This document shows positions 42,503 to 50,993 of a stretch of 64,000 bases of DNA, piece by piece (position 1 is the first letter of the stretch; every line of letters starts with the position of its first letter). The position numbers were made by a program, and so were the translations under genes. The notes beneath the pieces were generated by a model. That model did no database searches. It was not told where the DNA came from and saw only the letters and a list, made by a program, of their open reading frames with translations. The DNA is from Bacteroidales bacterium (GTDB lineage Bacteria; Bacteroidota; Bacteroidia; Bacteroidales; UBA1715): contig JAFXAU010000012.1 in the NCBI GenBank assembly GCA_017516865.1, positions 1 to 64,000 of the forward strand. Direction: 5' to 3'.

Positions 42503-43498
42503 TTACGAAGTGCAATTTTGACACATACTTATTTTTTCTCTTTCGGTATGAACGAGTTTTCTGAAATTTGTGTACGGCTTTGAAAACCAGATTTCTGCGA
42601 GTGATTTTTCCTGAATGTTTCCGTACGAAAATGTGTGATTTTTATCGAAACAGCATGGCAATACGTTCCCGTTCCAAGCTATTATGCAGGAACTCCACAT
42701 TTTCCAACATTTGTTTTTTAGTTTGTTTTTTATCGTCAGTTTGCCGTTTTCGTGTGTGTAGCGGCTGTTTTTTTGTGACGGAAGCATTTCAATGTTTTGT
42801 TCGTCATAGAATTGAGCGGTTTTGAACTGAATTATGTCGGCACCGAATTCTTTTCCAATTTGTCGGATTTCGTTTTTGTGATTTTCGGTGTGTTTAAAAA
42901 GCAGACATTGCAGTTCCACGAGCGGCAGATGCGTTTTATTCTGGATTTTAGCTTGTTGAATCGCCTTCATTCCGTCGAGTACTTTCTGAAAGGTGCCGTT
43001 TCGGCGGTATGTTTCGTATGATTTTTGGTCGTAGCCGTCCAAAGAAATTATAAGTTTCGTGAGTCCCGATTTCACAATTTCATCGGCATTTTTTTCGGTG
43101 ATGAAATGTGCGTTTGTCGAGATTGACGTGAGAATTCGGGCGTTGCTTGCCGTTTTAATTATGGAAATCATTTGTTCGTTGACGAACGGTTCTCCTTGAA
43201 AATAAAGATTTGCGAAAAAGACGGTCTTTTCTATTTGAGGCATCAATTTCTGACAGAGTTCCACCGTGATTTTTCCTTTTCCTACGGTACTTGTCAGGTT
43301 TCCTGTTGGACATTCAGGACAGCGGAGGTTGCAAATATTAGTCGGCTCAATGCTGACAAATGCTGGTAAGCCTGTGAATCTGTGAATTTTAAAACAATGG
43401 GATAAGATAAATGTGAATGTCAGTTTACAAAAATTCCATAGTCTTGTAAACGACAAACTTTTAAGTATTTGCCCTAATAATATGCAATAAAATTTCAT
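42503..43498 (-). CDS. Radical SAM protein with SPASM domain
   Basis: 331 residues. [4Fe-4S] site CNLRCPEC (Cys56, Cys60, Cys63) and GEPFVNEQM typical of the radical SAM barrel, then a C-terminal SPASM-like region with CWKMWSSCIIAWNGNVLPCC and a terminal CQNC. Such enzymes modify peptides or carbohydrates or mature other enzymes. Neighbour: a glycan-initiating transferase 45 bp downstream, so an envelope-glycan role is possible. The ATG at 43498 is preferred; the 43525 frame starts MCIFASYRI without support. Confidence 0.85.
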   Translation of the reverse strand: MKFYCILLGQILKSLSFTRLWNFCKLTFTFILSHCFKIHRFTGLPAFVSIEPTNICNLRCPECPTGNLTSTVGKGKITVELCQKLMPQIEKTVFFANLYFQGEPFVNEQMISIIKTASNARILTSISTNAHFITEKNADEIVKSGLTKLIISLDGYDQKSYETYRRNGTFQKVLDGMKAIQQAKIQNKTHLPLVELQCLLFKHTENHKNEIRQIGKEFGADIIQFKTAQFYDEQNIEMLPSQKNSRYTHENGKLTIKNKLKNKCWKMWSSCIIAWNGNVLPCCFDKNHTFSYGNIQEKSLAEIWFSKPYTNFRKLVHTEREKISMCQNCTS

Positions 43499-43512
43499 AA
43501 TTCTGTACGAGG

Positions 43513-43520
43513 CAAAGATA
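43513..43520 (-). promoter_or_regulatory. -7 box TATCTTTG for the radical SAM gene
   Basis: Perfect TAnnTTTG on the minus strand 15 bp before the ATG. Confidence 0.4.
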
Positions 43521-43655
43521 CACATTTTCTAAAATACGTCTGTGTGTTTTAGGGAACAGATGGAAAAAGGATTCTTGTCTGATATAGAACCCCGAGAATA
43601 TTTGTTGAAATTTCAAAACAACTGAAAACAATGGTGGAAGTTATCTGATTTTTAG

Positions 43656-43663
43656 TATTTTTG
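43656..43663 (+). promoter_or_regulatory. -7 box TATTTTTG for the lipoprotein/DUF5723-like cluster
   Basis: TAnnTTTG match 25 bp before the ATG at 43689; no clear -33 box. Confidence 0.4.
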
Positions 43664-43688
43664 CTAAATGAAGGTAAATTTATAGTAC

Positions 43689-45977
43689 ATGAATCGTTTT
43701 CTACGAATAATAGCAATAGGTGTCTTGGCTGTATGGGCGTTTGCTTCGTGCATGAAAGACAATTTTGAGCTTAAAGAAAAGTTCTCGAAGGATATTGAGT
43801 GGAATCCGTCGCTTGCGTTGCCGATTGCCGAGGCAGACATGACGTTGGCGAATTTGGCGAAGGAACGTCAGGATACGCTTGAACATATTAGTGAAAAAAC
43901 TCTCGGTTACGGAACAAACGACGACGACAAAGTCATCCAGTTCCGCTATGTGATTGATACGGCTCGTACGGTTGATGTGATGCATCTACCAACACTTAAG
44001 CCATATACCAGAACTGTGAAACTTAAGCCTGTTGAAATATCAGATGTTTCATTCCCGATTGGCTATGTGACAATTGATGAGGTAATAAAAGATAATTTCT
44101 CGACTTCAGACTATCAGGACTATGTAGATGAGGTTGCTGCTCATCCTGGCGCTGTAAATATGGGTGGAAAAACAGCAGTGCGAGAACATTATTATCCTAT
44201 AGGAGAACTTCCTGCAGATCTTAAAAGTGTAGCAGAAGATTATTTTGGGCAGGAAATAAATGTGAGAGATGTGTTTGAATATATCATATTAAAGTCGGGC
44301 AAAATAACAATGACGACATTAAATAATAGTGATTTGGCTTTTTATTGCGATCTTGTTATAAGTTCTAAAGATAAAACAACGGGTGACTTGGTCGATTTTG
44401 CTGTATTCAATTATAAATCGGGTTCGCCAGGATGGATACCTAAAAATTATTCGCCAGGAGTTAAGTCAGTTGAGGTTGATTCAGGAGCATACTTAAATAG
44501 TGAATTTTATTTCAGTTTTAGAGACTTGCGTATAGCACAAGCCGATAATGCTATCGTAGTAAATAGTTTGGATTCATATGGAATATTGCTTAACCTTGAA
44601 ATGAAGAATATGGTTGCTTCGGCTGGTAAGGCACAAGTACCGCTCCAAGAATTGCAGGATACCATTCGAGAGTGGATTACTGTTCATGACGAAGATGCCC
44701 AATCAAGACAATTGTACAATGTTTTGATAGATCAGGGTTCATTTCACTATGAGATTACATCTACAATAAAAATTGCGACGGAATTAACCGCTGAATTCCC
44801 TACAGTGGATTCTGCTGGGATTACTCCTATGCGTAAGTCTGCGGCAATGACGAATGAACATCCGACGTATTCTAATGATTGGAATATGGCTGGTTGTAAT
44901 ATTGATTTAACGGCCAATCCGGAGCAACCATATAATTCACTGCCTGTTACGGTAGATTATAAGGTACATACAACTGGAGGTATGCTGGAATTTAATGCCA
45001 ACACGGATTCCATTTATATTGAAGTCACTAATACGGATAGCCTCTTTTTCGCTTATCTTGAAGGAAATTTACGTCAGTTCGACCAAGATATTTTCAGCGA
45101 AACTCTTGATTTTGACTTGAAAGATTATCTTGGCGAGTTTATGAGCGTTGAATCGTTGGTATTGTACGACCCTAAAGTAAACATTACATACGACAACCCG
45201 GTGGGAATAGCGGGTGATTTGGAATTAAATCTTGTCGGGAAAGACGACAAAGGTAATTCGGTAGATTTGTTTGGCGGTCATCAGAATAAATGGCGGGTTG
45301 TTCGGCCGTCGTGCGACTCTGCAAGACAAGGTTTGGCGGCTTCTTCGGGAATCTACATCAATAAATCAACTTCGAATATCGTAGACTTTGTGAAAATGAT
45401 GCCGAAGAAAATTGATTATTCGGGTATATTCCACGTAAATTCCGACTTCCCGAACGAAAGTTCTATTTTGAATTGCGTCTCTAACAAAGGGAAGGCGAAA
45501 TTGGGCGTTTCAATTGAACTGCCATTGAACCTTTCGGCAAAGAATTTCGTGTTGCAGAAAGATGTAGATTTGGATATGTCGCAGTTGGGTGACTTATCAA
45601 TGGTGGAAAAAGTTCGTCTGTATATTAATACCGAACACCAATTGCCAGTAAATTCAACTTTGACGATTTCGCTCATGGATACGACAAAAGCGGGACCGAA
45701 TCAACTCCTTGGAACTCTCGATATTGTTGTTCTTGAGGCGGCACAAACAGAAAACGGAAAAGTCCCTCGGAACGTTAAGAAAAATACGGTGGAAGAAGTT
45801 ACGCTGGATTATAATGATCCAATGCTTGAAAAATTCTTGCAGGCGAACAAACTTCGCTTCGAGGTGTTCCTCGAAACTGCCAATGGTGGTACTACGCCAG
45901 TAATATTTTATTCGTACTACGGTTTGAACATCAGTGTAGCCGCAGATTGTAAATTTATTTATTCAGGTAGATTATGA
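43689..45977 (+). CDS. Large uncharacterised lipoprotein
   Basis: 762 residues with lipobox AFASC (MNRFLRIIAIGVLAVWAFASC). The mature part is beta-rich: repeated stretches such as FEVFLETANGGTTPVIFYSY and LSAKNFVLQKDVDLDMSQLG, and an N-terminal PSLALPIAEADMTLANLA block. No enzymatic motif. The stop overlaps the next gene (ATGA), which encodes an outer-membrane DUF5723-like protein, so the two are coupled and may work together at the outer membrane. Codons in about 44.0-45.0 kb look more AT-rich than the flanks. Confidence 0.7.
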   Translation: MNRFLRIIAIGVLAVWAFASCMKDNFELKEKFSKDIEWNPSLALPIAEADMTLANLAKERQDTLEHISEKTLGYGTNDDDKVIQFRYVIDTARTVDVMHLPTLKPYTRTVKLKPVEISDVSFPIGYVTIDEVIKDNFSTSDYQDYVDEVAAHPGAVNMGGKTAVREHYYPIGELPADLKSVAEDYFGQEINVRDVFEYIILKSGKITMTTLNNSDLAFYCDLVISSKDKTTGDLVDFAVFNYKSGSPGWIPKNYSPGVKSVEVDSGAYLNSEFYFSFRDLRIAQADNAIVVNSLDSYGILLNLEMKNMVASAGKAQVPLQELQDTIREWITVHDEDAQSRQLYNVLIDQGSFHYEITSTIKIATELTAEFPTVDSAGITPMRKSAAMTNEHPTYSNDWNMAGCNIDLTANPEQPYNSLPVTVDYKVHTTGGMLEFNANTDSIYIEVTNTDSLFFAYLEGNLRQFDQDIFSETLDFDLKDYLGEFMSVESLVLYDPKVNITYDNPVGIAGDLELNLVGKDDKGNSVDLFGGHQNKWRVVRPSCDSARQGLAASSGIYINKSTSNIVDFVKMMPKKIDYSGIFHVNSDFPNESSILNCVSNKGKAKLGVSIELPLNLSAKNFVLQKDVDLDMSQLGDLSMVEKVRLYINTEHQLPVNSTLTISLMDTTKAGPNQLLGTLDIVVLEAAQTENGKVPRNVKKNTVEEVTLDYNDPMLEKFLQANKLRFEVFLETANGGTTPVIFYSYYGLNISVAADCKFIYSGRL

Positions 45978-47482
45978 AAAAACATTTATTCGTATACATC
46001 TTTTCTTGTCTGCTTGCGTTACAGGTGTCTGCCCAATACGACAACACTATGTATTTTATGGACAGATTGCCGCAGTCTTCGAGAATCAATCCTGCGCAGA
46101 CTCCAGATTGTAAATTTTATATGGGTGGTTTGCTGACACCGTTGTTCGGACAGTTGCCCCCATCACTCATGTTGGCTGTCAATACTCCGATAGATTATAA
46201 CGATGTGATTTTTCATGGCACGGGAGAATATTCCGATTCGTTGATTACGCCGTTGCATCCAAATGCAAATATTGACGATTTCTTGAAAAAATTGCGCAAA
46301 GTGAATTATCTATCTACAGATTTGCAGCTTGATTTGCTGAACATTGGCTTTAGGGCAGGGGAGAAGAATTTCTTTACGTTCGACGTGTCAGAAAAGTTCT
46401 TCTTTAATTTTGGTTTACCTGGCGATTTGTTTGCGTTGGCGGCAAAAGGAAACGATGCTGTCCGCAATGCCGATTTCACTGGCTTGGGCGTGAATACTAC
46501 ATATTATCATCAAATAGCATTGGGGTACAAACGTCAGTTTACAAAGTCGTTTGCGGCTGGTTTGAGGGCTAAGATGCTTATTGGTGTTGCAAACGTCAGC
46601 ATGGGTTCGTCAAAAATTACATTAAAGACCAGCGATAGAACAAACGATATCCATTTGTACACCGAATATGAAGTAAATACCAACCTTCCGCTCGAAGTGA
46701 CATTGGACGAGAATGGATATGTGAGCGACATTGCTTTTCAGGAATTCAGTAAAGATTCAATAGCCGATATTATTAAAAACTACGGCTTTATGACGGGAAG
46801 TTACGGCTTCGCTACAGATTTTGGCTTCTCGTGGGATGTAACCAAAGCTTTGACGTGTTATTTCAGTGCCGAAGACATAGGATTTATAAATTGGATGAAA
46901 GATGGTTCACAGTTTGCCATTTACGATGAGGATTCTTTGAGTTTCGAGGGTATGAAAATCCACGATTTGGAGGTTCAGAATTTTAGTTTCGACATGGATT
47001 CAATTGTCGACAATTTTAAGGAAATTCAATATAAGGAACAGCAGTTTAAGACGTGGATGCCGGCTAAGTTGTATTTTGGCGCACGTTATAAAGTTGCCAA
47101 TAGAATTTCATTGGGAGCGTTGGCGCGTGCCGACATTTTCCCTCACAAAATCCGTCCAGGATTGACGTTGTCGGCAAACTTCAAGCCATTTAAATTTACA
47201 GCGGCAACAATAAGTTATTCTATAGTTAATAATAAATACAATAATCTTGGATTGGGATTCACCGTTCATCCTGGACCAGTACAATGGTATTTTGTGTCCG
47301 ACAATATTTTAGGAGCTGCACTGTTCCCTGCCGACACTCGTTCGGTAAGCATACGAATGGGATGTAACTTCGTTCTCGGTGTTGCTAAGAAAGATAATAA
47401 ACGTAAGGATAGATCGGCTCCGTTGATGAAACGCTCTAACTCGCGTGGTTACAAAGGTTCGGTTCTTCCGTATAGTAGATAA
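45974..47482 (+). CDS. DUF5723-like outer-membrane protein
   Basis: 502 residues, signal peptide ending QVSAQ. After it comes DRLPQSSRINPAQTPDCKFY, an N-PAQ-PDCKFY pattern I associate with DUF5723 proteins, which resemble the PorV/PorP/SprF barrel group. The rest has alternating beta-strand character with glycine turns and ends in a basic tail (KRKDRSAPLMKRSNSRGYKG). Role unknown. Coupled by ATGA to the upstream lipoprotein and followed by a small barrel protein after 17 bp. Confidence 0.7.
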   Translation: MKKHLFVYIFSCLLALQVSAQYDNTMYFMDRLPQSSRINPAQTPDCKFYMGGLLTPLFGQLPPSLMLAVNTPIDYNDVIFHGTGEYSDSLITPLHPNANIDDFLKKLRKVNYLSTDLQLDLLNIGFRAGEKNFFTFDVSEKFFFNFGLPGDLFALAAKGNDAVRNADFTGLGVNTTYYHQIALGYKRQFTKSFAAGLRAKMLIGVANVSMGSSKITLKTSDRTNDIHLYTEYEVNTNLPLEVTLDENGYVSDIAFQEFSKDSIADIIKNYGFMTGSYGFATDFGFSWDVTKALTCYFSAEDIGFINWMKDGSQFAIYDEDSLSFEGMKIHDLEVQNFSFDMDSIVDNFKEIQYKEQQFKTWMPAKLYFGARYKVANRISLGALARADIFPHKIRPGLTLSANFKPFKFTAATISYSIVNNKYNNLGLGFTVHPGPVQWYFVSDNILGAALFPADTRSVSIRMGCNFVLGVAKKDNKRKDRSAPLMKRSNSRGYKGSVLPYSR

Positions 47483-47499
47483 TTGATAAAACAAATGAT

Positions 47500-47997
47500 A
47501 TGAAAAAATATTTTTTGATACTTGTCCTATTTAGTTTATGTTCAATGGGTACGATGGCACAGCATAGAGCCATTGGTCTGCGTGCGTCGAGTGCGTACGA
47601 ATGTTCGTATCAGTTGGATGCCGGAATTGTGAATTTCTGGGAATTTGACTGTGGCTTGATGTATTTGGGCGGAGGTCTTCAGGGTACGGCTATATATAAC
47701 TGGATAATTGCTTCGCCAGAATGGACAACCGAAGGAGACTGGAATTTCTACATGGGACTTGGTGCCGGTCTGGGCATGACGTGGGGTGAACATTTTCATC
47801 ACCGAAACGAAGTCTTGGGAGGGCATCTCGGCTTGGCGTGTATGGCAGGTTTGGAATATAATTTTTGGTTCCCGTTGCAGTTGTCAATAGACGTTCGTCC
47901 AGTTTTTGGTCCATATTTTGGCGACGGCGTGCTGCTTAATCACCATGTTTTTTATTCGTCATTGTGGCCGAGCGTAGGCGTACGCTATAGATTCTAA
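47500..47997 (+). CDS. Small predicted outer-membrane barrel protein
   Basis: 165 residues, signal peptide ending GTMAQ. The mature protein begins HRAIGLRASSAYECSYQ and contains Gly/aromatic-rich strands (LMYLGGGLQGTAIYNW, FYMGLGAGLGMTWGEHFHHR), ending VGVRYRF, a C-terminal aromatic typical of outer-membrane barrels. Third gene of the envelope cluster. Confidence 0.65.
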   Translation: MKKYFLILVLFSLCSMGTMAQHRAIGLRASSAYECSYQLDAGIVNFWEFDCGLMYLGGGLQGTAIYNWIIASPEWTTEGDWNFYMGLGAGLGMTWGEHFHHRNEVLGGHLGLACMAGLEYNFWFPLQLSIDVRPVFGPYFGDGVLLNHHVFYSSLWPSVGVRYRF

Positions 47998-48005
47998 ATC
48001 ATAGT

Positions 48006-48986
48006 ATGACATTATTTGCGTGGATATTTTTCCTACTCTTAGTGATTGCCTTGTTGGCTCTTGATTTGGGCGTATTCAACAAGACCAATCACGAGATTTC
48101 CACAAGCGAGGCTCTCAAAATGACGTTGTTGTGGATTGTCTGTGCATTGATTTTTGCTGGTGTATTGGTAGTTGCATATCAACATGATTGGTTTGAGCTG
48201 CTTTCGTCAACGTCGGATAGTAGCATACACAATGGCTACGATGCCGGTTTAAAATATATTACGGGCTATTTGATTGAAAAATCGTTGAGCCTTGACAATA
48301 TATTTGTGATGTCAATGCTTTTGTCCTATTTTAAAATACCACGAAAATATCAGCACGAAGTCTTATTTTGGGGCATAGTCGGTGCGCTTGTTTTCCGCGG
48401 TGTGATGATTATTCTTGGGGCTGCATTGGTGAACCGTTTTTCGTGGGTGATGTATGTTTTCGGTGTTTTGTTGATAATTTCCGCCCTGAAAATGTTGTTT
48501 GGCAAAGATGATGAATTTGACGCAGATAAAAGCGTAGTCATTAAGCTGATACGAAAAATATACGCGGTGAGTCCAGAATTGGACGAAGGGAAATTTTTTA
48601 CGATACAGAACGGCGTACGTGCAATGACGCCGCTTTTAGTCGTTCTGCTTGTCATTGAATCGACCGACATTTTGTTCGCGGTAGACTCCATTCCTGCCAT
48701 TTTTTCGGTAACAACAGACTCGTTTATCGTTTTTACATCAAATATATTCGCAATATTGGGTTTGCGGTCGTTGTATTTTGTTTTGTCGTCGCTGATGAGC
48801 AAATTCCAATATATGAAGTATAGCCTTTTTGTCTTGTTGGTATTTATTGGCGTAGAGATGTTGTTGCCGGCATTTGTTGAAGTGGAATTTCCAATACTTG
48901 TTTCCTTGTCGGTCATTGTTGTGATACTTGGTGTTGGCATACTTGTATCTATCCTTATGAATAAGAAAAGCGGTGTAGATGAATAA
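48006..48986 (+). CDS. TerC-family membrane protein (Alx-like)
   Basis: 326 residues, about nine TM segments. Motifs: LLALDLGVFNKTNHEIS, the acidic EKSLSLDNIFVMSMLL, RGVMIILGAALVNRFSW, IESTDILFAVDSIPAIF and NIFAILGLRSLYFVLSSLM. The Asp-rich intramembrane residues are the family hallmark and link it to manganese or other metal-ion export, or tellurite resistance in some relatives. No manganese riboswitch is visible upstream. It overlaps the start of the next gene by 8 bp. Confidence 0.92.
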   Translation: MTLFAWIFFLLLVIALLALDLGVFNKTNHEISTSEALKMTLLWIVCALIFAGVLVVAYQHDWFELLSSTSDSSIHNGYDAGLKYITGYLIEKSLSLDNIFVMSMLLSYFKIPRKYQHEVLFWGIVGALVFRGVMIILGAALVNRFSWVMYVFGVLLIISALKMLFGKDDEFDADKSVVIKLIRKIYAVSPELDEGKFFTIQNGVRAMTPLLVVLLVIESTDILFAVDSIPAIFSVTTDSFIVFTSNIFAILGLRSLYFVLSSLMSKFQYMKYSLFVLLVFIGVEMLLPAFVEVEFPILVSLSVIVVILGVGILVSILMNKKSGVDE

Positions 48987-49803
48987 AATTCGTTTGACGT
49001 CGAAACAGATTGAGCAATTTCAGAATACTGTTTTGAAACAAGGAGAAAAATTGTATCGCGAAATGCCGTGGCGCGAAGATACCAATCCGTATAATGTTCT
49101 GCTTTCGGAAATCATGTTGCAACAGACGCAAGTCTCGCGTGTGTTGTTGAAATACGAAGAATTTAAATCTGCATTTCCAACATTACAGGCACTTGCCGAA
49201 GCTGATTTTCAGGAAGTTTTGTCGCATTGGTCCGGCTTGGGCTACAACCGCAGAGCCCGCTTTTTGCACGAAACGGCAAAAATGCTTGTCGCACAGAAAT
49301 CGTTTCCCGATGATGCCGATAGTCTGCAAAAATGTCCCGGAATTGGCGAAAATACTGCCGCGGCGATAGTCGTATATGCTTTCAATAAACCACTTACATT
49401 TCTTGAAACAAATGTCAGAACGGTGCTGATTTATTCTTTTTTTCAGGAGGCAGACGAAAAAATTGACGAGCACGTTTTGAAGGATTTGGCTGAACAGACG
49501 TTGTATGTGAAAAATCCTCGAAAATGGTATTGGGCGTTGATGGATTACGGGACATATTTGAAAAAAACAGAAGGAAATTTTAATCGGAAATCTACAAAAC
49601 ATACCATTCAGTCCAAGTTCGAAGGTTCATTCCGACAAAAACGTGCGGCAACATTACGTTGTTTGTTGAAAAACGGTCCGATGACTATAGATGAATTGGC
49701 TGAAACACAGGGGTTTGAAGCTGCTCTTATGGTCGAAATCGTAGATACATTGAAAAAAGATTCTTTAGTGACAGAAGTGAATAATCGAATTATAATACAA
49801 TGA
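48979..49803 (+). CDS. HhH-GPD DNA glycosylase, MutY-like, lacking the Fe-S cluster
   Basis: 274 residues. MPWREDTNPYNVLLSEIMLQ then QTQVSRV is the MutY/Nth signature; E44 sits where MutY has its catalytic Glu. Helix-hairpin-helix LQKCPGIGENTAAAI (116-130). The position of the MutY/Nth catalytic Asp (LDGNV) reads LETNV, so it is Glu143. The four-Cys iron-sulfur loop and the C-terminal NUDIX-like domain of true MutY are absent; instead there is a region with QSKFEGSFRQKRAATLRCLL and a winged-helix-like tail (about 205-274). It probably removes a mispaired base, but adenine specificity is not shown. Confidence 0.8.
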   Translation: MNKIRLTSKQIEQFQNTVLKQGEKLYREMPWREDTNPYNVLLSEIMLQQTQVSRVLLKYEEFKSAFPTLQALAEADFQEVLSHWSGLGYNRRARFLHETAKMLVAQKSFPDDADSLQKCPGIGENTAAAIVVYAFNKPLTFLETNVRTVLIYSFFQEADEKIDEHVLKDLAEQTLYVKNPRKWYWALMDYGTYLKKTEGNFNRKSTKHTIQSKFEGSFRQKRAATLRCLLKNGPMTIDELAETQGFEAALMVEIVDTLKKDSLVTEVNNRIIIQ

Positions 49804-50726
49804 AAATTTTAGGATTCATAAAAAAGTACATGGCAGTCATCGTTCTGTTGGTTGCGTTGGTTTCGTTGATTGAGCCGTCGTCGTTCAGTTGGGTTAAGAC
49901 AAAGTATATCAATTGGATGCTCGGCATTATAATGTTATGCATGGGCGTGTCGTTGAAACCGTCGGCATTTAAAATTGTGTTTTCGCATCCGAAAAATGTA
50001 TGTATCGGTTGTTTGTCGCAGTTTACCGTCATGCCATTGTTGGCGTGGATTCTGACGAAAATATTTGCATTGCCTCCAGAGTTGGCAATAGGGGTGATAT
50101 TGGTTGGTTGTTGTCCAGGTGGAACGGCATCGAATGTGATAACATATTTGGCAAAAGGCGACCTTGCGCTTTCTGTCGGCATGACAGCCGTTTCCACCAT
50201 GTTGGCTCCACTGCTCACACCGTTGATTTGCTGGGTATTGGCAGGAACGTTTGTCAATGTTGATATTGTGAGCATGCTTTTGTCTATTTTTCAGGTTGTA
50301 ATCATTCCGATATTGATAGGTTTTGCGTTGCAATATTTATTTCCTCGTTTCACAGAACGGATGAACGAGGTGTTGCCTGCATTGTCATCAATTGTGATTG
50401 CACTGATTGTCGGCTCGGTAGTTTCGGCAAATGCACAGCAACTAAAGACTGTCGGACTGACGATATTGCTTGTCGTAGCATTGCATAACCTTTCGGGCTT
50501 CGGGTTGGGGTATTTAATTGGTAAATTGTTGAAAATACCGCACGAGCAACGCGTTGCGTTGTCGATAGAAGTGGGGATGCAGAATTCTGGTTTGGCATGC
50601 TCGTTGGCGACACAACATTTTTCGGCATTGCAGATGGCTACAGTTCCAGGAGCAGTGTTCAGCGTATGGCATAATATAGCAGGAGCCGTTGTTGCAAAGA
50701 TTTATTCCCTTCGGAAATCAGACTAA
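49800..50726 (+). CDS. Bile acid:sodium symporter (BASS) family transporter
   Basis: 308 residues, nine to ten TM segments. Conserved BASS features: GIIMLCMGVSLKPSAFKIVF, VILVGCCPGGTASNVITYLA with the crossing-helix Pro-Gly-Gly motif, and GMQNSGLACSLATQHF near the C-terminus. Family members carry bile acids, pantothenate, pyruvate or other organic anions with sodium; substrate unknown. The start overlaps the glycosylase stop (ATGA), so it is translationally coupled. Confidence 0.92.
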   Translation: MKILGFIKKYMAVIVLLVALVSLIEPSSFSWVKTKYINWMLGIIMLCMGVSLKPSAFKIVFSHPKNVCIGCLSQFTVMPLLAWILTKIFALPPELAIGVILVGCCPGGTASNVITYLAKGDLALSVGMTAVSTMLAPLLTPLICWVLAGTFVNVDIVSMLLSIFQVVIIPILIGFALQYLFPRFTERMNEVLPALSSIVIALIVGSVVSANAQQLKTVGLTILLVVALHNLSGFGLGYLIGKLLKIPHEQRVALSIEVGMQNSGLACSLATQHFSALQMATVPGAVFSVWHNIAGAVVAKIYSLRKSD

Positions 50727-50936
50727 TGTAGCTGGTAATTCTTGACGAGTTGAAATTACTGAAATTGCAGATTATGCTTTTGCCTATTGTAGTGAGTTAG
50801 GACATGTTTTATTCCCGATTCAGTAACAAAAATCGGCGATTGTGCTCTTATAGATTGTGAAAAATTAGTGGTTCCTGTTATTCTTGATTCCGTTTTGAAA
50901 AATGGTTGTCATGCCTTTTAGGGTTGTCTGTAAAAT

Positions 50937-50972
50937 AAAAATCCCCTGTCTCGTTGAGGCAGGGGATTTTGT
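50937..50972 (-). terminator. Intrinsic terminator after gdhA (also works from the left)
   Basis: AAAATCCCCTG-n-CT / AG-n-CAGGGGATTTT with a short loop; T-rich on both sides, so it can act in both directions, ending gdhA and the BASS transcript. Confidence 0.85.
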
Positions 50973-50993
50973 TTGTCAGTATTGTAAAATTTA

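Noticed and set aside
47998..48005. Manganese (yybP-ykoY) riboswitch before terC
   Set aside because: Only 8 bp separate the upstream stop from the terC start, so there is no room for an aptamer.
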